DNA from: Desulfovibrio porci
Lineage (GTDB): Bacteria > Desulfobacterota > Desulfovibrionia > Desulfovibrionales > Desulfovibrionaceae
Assembly (NCBI RefSeq): GCF_009696265.1
Contig: NZ_VUMH01000017.1
Coordinates: forward strand, 1-52,399
Reading direction: 5' to 3'
DNA length: 52,399 bases
The notes under the pieces are model-generated. The model made no database searches, had not been told where the DNA came from, and was given only the letters and a program-made list of their open reading frames with translations. Of this stretch, positions 51,701 to 52,399 are shown piece after piece. Each line of letters opens with the position of its first letter. The stretch's first letter is position 1. Both the position numbers and the translations under genes were made by a program.

Positions 51701-52399
51701 GGCTGTTGTCGGTGTGCCCCGTGAAAGAGGACGTCTGTGTATAGATCAGATTACCGTCCGCATCCACGCTCAGCTCGCCGTTGGGAACTGTGGGCAGACC
51801 TTCGCCAGAGAATTTCCACTCCGCGCCAAGCTGCTCGGCCGCATTCACCATCGCCACGCTCGTATGGCCCGCGTCGCGCAGGTCCGTATCGTCCGTGATC
51901 ACCGAGACGGTGTCGTGCTCAAGCGGCGCGCCGACGACGGCGGCGTCATCACCGCCGAGGGCGTTCGGCGAGACAGCCGCAACGGCGGCGGTCGTCAGGG
52001 GAGCGCCGTCACTGCCGGCATCCAGCCCGTCCAAGTGGTTTATGCCGTCCATCAGATCGGAGTTGCCGAACTCGTTATAGCGGGCCGCGCGGGCCGCCGC
52101 GCCTGCGGCGGGACCCGCGGCAGGCATGAGGTCCTCATTCAAGGCGGCAAAGAATTCCGAACCGGGAATCTCCGTGCCGTCCACCTGGAAGGTGGGCATG
52201 CTTTCTCTGGAATAGACGGTATAAAAATTTTCCAATTGAATGGACGCGCCGTCATCAAACGTCAGCACTAGGTGTAATGTTCCAATAGGTTGTTCACCCT
52301 GCCTCAAGCCGGTAAAGCTGGAGTTGACAGACAACAGTAAACCGAGCCGAGGACAGGGTGAACAGCCATAAGAATGCCAAATTGACTGCACGCGGTCGA
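45795..52399 (-). CDS. Giant LapA-like RTX adhesin with vWA domain (5' end cut by window edge)
   Basis: About 2,200 residues, open to the window edge. A GTG at 52391 lies in the terminal repeat; the encoded first 38 or so residues are cysteine-rich and unlike the family, so the true N-terminus is probably missing. From residue 41 the order is as follows. A retention-like segment (LVLTFDDGASIQLENFYTVY) is followed by PAAG twice at 90-97, matching LapG-type cleavage sites. Next come tandem type I secretion repeats of about 215 residues (about 155-1000) and further repeats. A von Willebrand A domain near 1560-1740 has MIDAS residues DTSGS, GGTNY and ITDG. RTX nonapeptides (about 1840-2115, GGSGNDLLFG type) bind calcium and lead to a C-terminal secretion signal. 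It would be exported by a type I system and hold cells to surfaces. Confidence 0.9.
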   Translation of the reverse strand, partial: DRVQSIWHSYGCSPCPRLGLLLSVNSSFTGLRQGEQPIGTLHLVLTFDDGASIQLENFYTVYSRESMPTFQVDGTEIPGSEFFAALNEDLMPAAGPAAGAAARAARYNEFGNSDLMDGINHLDGLDAGSDGAPLTTAAVAAVSPNALGGDDAAVVGAPLEHDTVSVITDDTDLRDAGHTSVAMVNAAEQLGAEWKFSGEGLPTVPNGELSVDADGNLIYTQTSSFTGHTDNSLATGADETALAGSVTVTVVNSVTGATEEITLNINIKDDAPELTVTDGTADIDSGQKTEVGTYTLVHSADGDTVTINGVTATEANGAYTATIDGVGTVTLEDGKVYVTPAEGYISKGNVSLTINVTDADGDSRSGSVTFDMNTALKTDAFEVTTHDHDLLGAAHESVATVNAADLGAGWEFSKDLPDVSNGKLSLDANGNLVYTQTSAYTGTGHNVHAATNETALVDSVTVKVVNSATGLTKEVTLNINIEDDAPALTVTDGTADINSSQKTEVGTYTLVHSADGDTVTINGVKADVTENGAYTAKIADVGTVTLENGKVYVDPVAGYASKGNVSLTINVTDADGDSRSGSVTFDMNTALKTDAFEVTTHDHDLLGAAHESVATVNAADLGAGWEFSKDLPDVSNGKLSLDANGNLVYTQTSAYTGTGHNVHADTNETALVDSVTVTVVNSATGLTKEVTLNINIEDDAPALTVIDGTADINSSQKTEVGTYDLTHSGDGDLVTIDLTHTVNGRLVTVEGLVPSVERDGSYELTIKGVGLLTLENGKVYVKPEAGYVSKDDVTLTINVTDRDGDSASGTVTFDMNTVLKTDTFEVTTHDADLRIEGHTSVATVKAAELGADWEFSEKGLPDVHNGELSVDEHGNLVYTQTSALTDSTLHNKYAPEEGGRDETATVTPPEGVKVTVVNKVTHEEKEVTLNIKITDDAPELTVSDPVKGEDPGTAGDFIGGDPLVFTEYTEAGRKLGPSLTFNEGVKGQEVTISAAMVHYDDTWNIDSISTKGMTLGNSGHTVEQDRGLTVNGGAHSQEIGAEKGSHFGEAVIIDLDGQAYGLNLKLGAFYSGRELGKPSPDTISEKALISFYKEGHLVHSELVTGRSTDGEFTLNTKEFLADGFDRVVISAVDNGEHSDFTIQSVDFVTSEPAIAVYTGTVTGISGADGFAEGYENATFDYKDGETIKVSVNGGEAVEATLHMEQGRSGGGSLTATAPDGTLLFTAILDSKGDWTFKQHEVFQMVDADGKLGGDFQLEFITKDGDGDIANGHATIDLVDEVVLPEVTGSVTSWDGDVALNTDGHLHTNVPHDVSINLPNGVKLEPGKTYTGEYGKIIVDADGKATYEQTKVYSHDPDQSHQESVLKHGAETITLEAKLGNGTSVPVEVTVDIKDDTPHFDSVVLDAAADTATQITGTLPNFSFGADADGSQVQVTITQSSTSGMGESKSGPVVIHGTVSVDAHGDTHIVWDDPSFSLKSDGTFAYFRPAEDRVDGNADTYKVSVAVTDADNDTVEHSGTVTTTVITETQVGTSGPDVLSGHSNNDVIIGDEPGGLQVHPGESYNLAFIVDTSGSMGGQISGARNSLNQIVQQLADAVDPVKHPGTIPGTVNVLLLGFASGITKEVAVDLSQDHALNDLQNAIWGLWASGGTNYELGLKTAGNWFASLDNDGTNQTFFITDGLPTYYQEDYTGLIVDDSGTDSDVVATEINWSEYKWGESFSLSIGGQSREVIDTDGNVYKWTYKEGKRGGQWQHEKCAKMTPDGKGGYEPTMRAGSGGSTTSTTTENSQQAFGELVEQCGTVTAIGIGGNVDNLGAYSTVTPMQNINGADLAAAILGGKAEDYVPASDTISGGEGADILFGDVVNFHGIDGNNLDALRAFVTAQALKDGHQIPAELSNGELADLIREYHAEIAGALDAGNNKGGDDVIHGGQGDDILFGQGGNDTLYGGEGNDILHGGSGNDLLFGDGDNAPADAHHLLNDLASALHTTADLQNVMDAIHSAGDTELQNLATTMEGHESSADGNDHLYGGSGDDVLFGMGGDDRLYGGDGNDILFGGSGDDFLDGGAGADKIFGGSGNDVIVYDSSDYLVDGGEGIDFLVGEGVKEIFDSTADKPQVTGIEVYLDTHMDLRGMDELSAKLGISVNDDNKISGLDAANGWVQGDDMVSPEGADYATYTHSSGGDHDATIIVAKAAIENGNG
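50230..50718. repeat. Near-identical adhesin repeat, copy A
   Basis: 489 bases almost identical to 50875-51363 at a spacing of exactly 645 bases (215 codons), with only a handful of base changes. It encodes the tail of one tandem adhesin unit and the head of the next. Confidence 0.9.
50875..51363. repeat. Near-identical adhesin repeat, copy B
   Basis: Partner of 50230-50718. More diverged units flank the pair: another begins near 51520, and a last one ends near 49590. The pair could recombine to change repeat number by 215 codons. Confidence 0.9.
52273..52399. repeat. Right copy of exact terminal inverted repeat
   Basis: Reverse complement of bases 1-127, with no mismatch. It lies at the 5' end of the adhesin frame. 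The minus-strand reading passes through it into the adhesin, whereas the same reading from the left copy stops 9 codons after the repeat. Confidence 0.95.

Overview
This is a GC-rich chromosomal segment whose gene order points to a sulfate-reducing deltaproteobacterium of the Desulfovibrio group. The evidence is the siroheme/haem cluster (precorrin-2 dehydrogenase, CcsA-like protein, hemA), the tight ispG-proS-xseA-M23-xseB-ispA-dxs operon, and a large RTX adhesin next to a TolC-like outer membrane factor. The genus is inferred from gene content, not from a database search. There is no plasmid, phage or CRISPR signature.

Layout. 1-127 is an exact inverted copy of 52273-52399, so both edges lie in the same repeat. 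285-3180: cheW, a DsbD thiol-disulfide reductase and tRNA-Lys(CTT). 3288-6198: hslU without hslV, a small membrane protein and a manganese pyrophosphatase. 6275-9894: xerC, dprA and cpoB in one leftward operon. 10045-13627: an unknown multi-pass membrane protein behind a 16-codon leader ORF, then two convergent glycosyltransferases. 13778-18830: tetrapyrrole genes, a small unknown gene, tilS and a GH25 muramidase. 18900-19730: a GT8 glycosyltransferase. 19754-28148: the seven-gene isoprenoid, exonuclease VII and ProRS operon. 28253-29987: a sigma-54-like promoter and three secreted proteins, two of them FlgO-like. 30110-33523: ychF, a flavoprotein, and an ArsR/permease pair. 33545-35873: a chemoreceptor with a one-base frameshift behind an excellent sigma-28 promoter. 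36078-39861: trmJ, a DUF456 protein, a phenylacetate-CoA ligase and a DUF1786 protein. 39988-40112: tRNA-Leu(GAG). 40463-52399: a leftward locus with a giant RTX adhesin, a glycosyltransferase, a TolC-like factor (frameshifted in a 7-base homopolymer) and a cyclic-di-GMP protein.

Most of the window is housekeeping. The part most likely to hold a distinctive system is 40463-52399. There a LapA-like adhesin (N-terminal PAAG motifs, long tandem repeats, a von Willebrand A domain, RTX nonapeptides) sits with its probable export pore, a glycosyltransferase that could modify it, and a GGDEF-EAL protein whose EAL metal-binding loop is degenerate. The ABC transporter and membrane-fusion protein needed for type I export are not in the window. 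Motility themes recur: cheW, a sigma-28-driven chemoreceptor and FlgO-like proteins behind a sigma-54-like promoter. Two single-base frameshifts, one in the chemoreceptor and one in the TolC-like gene, are either sequence errors or real switches and need read-level checking.
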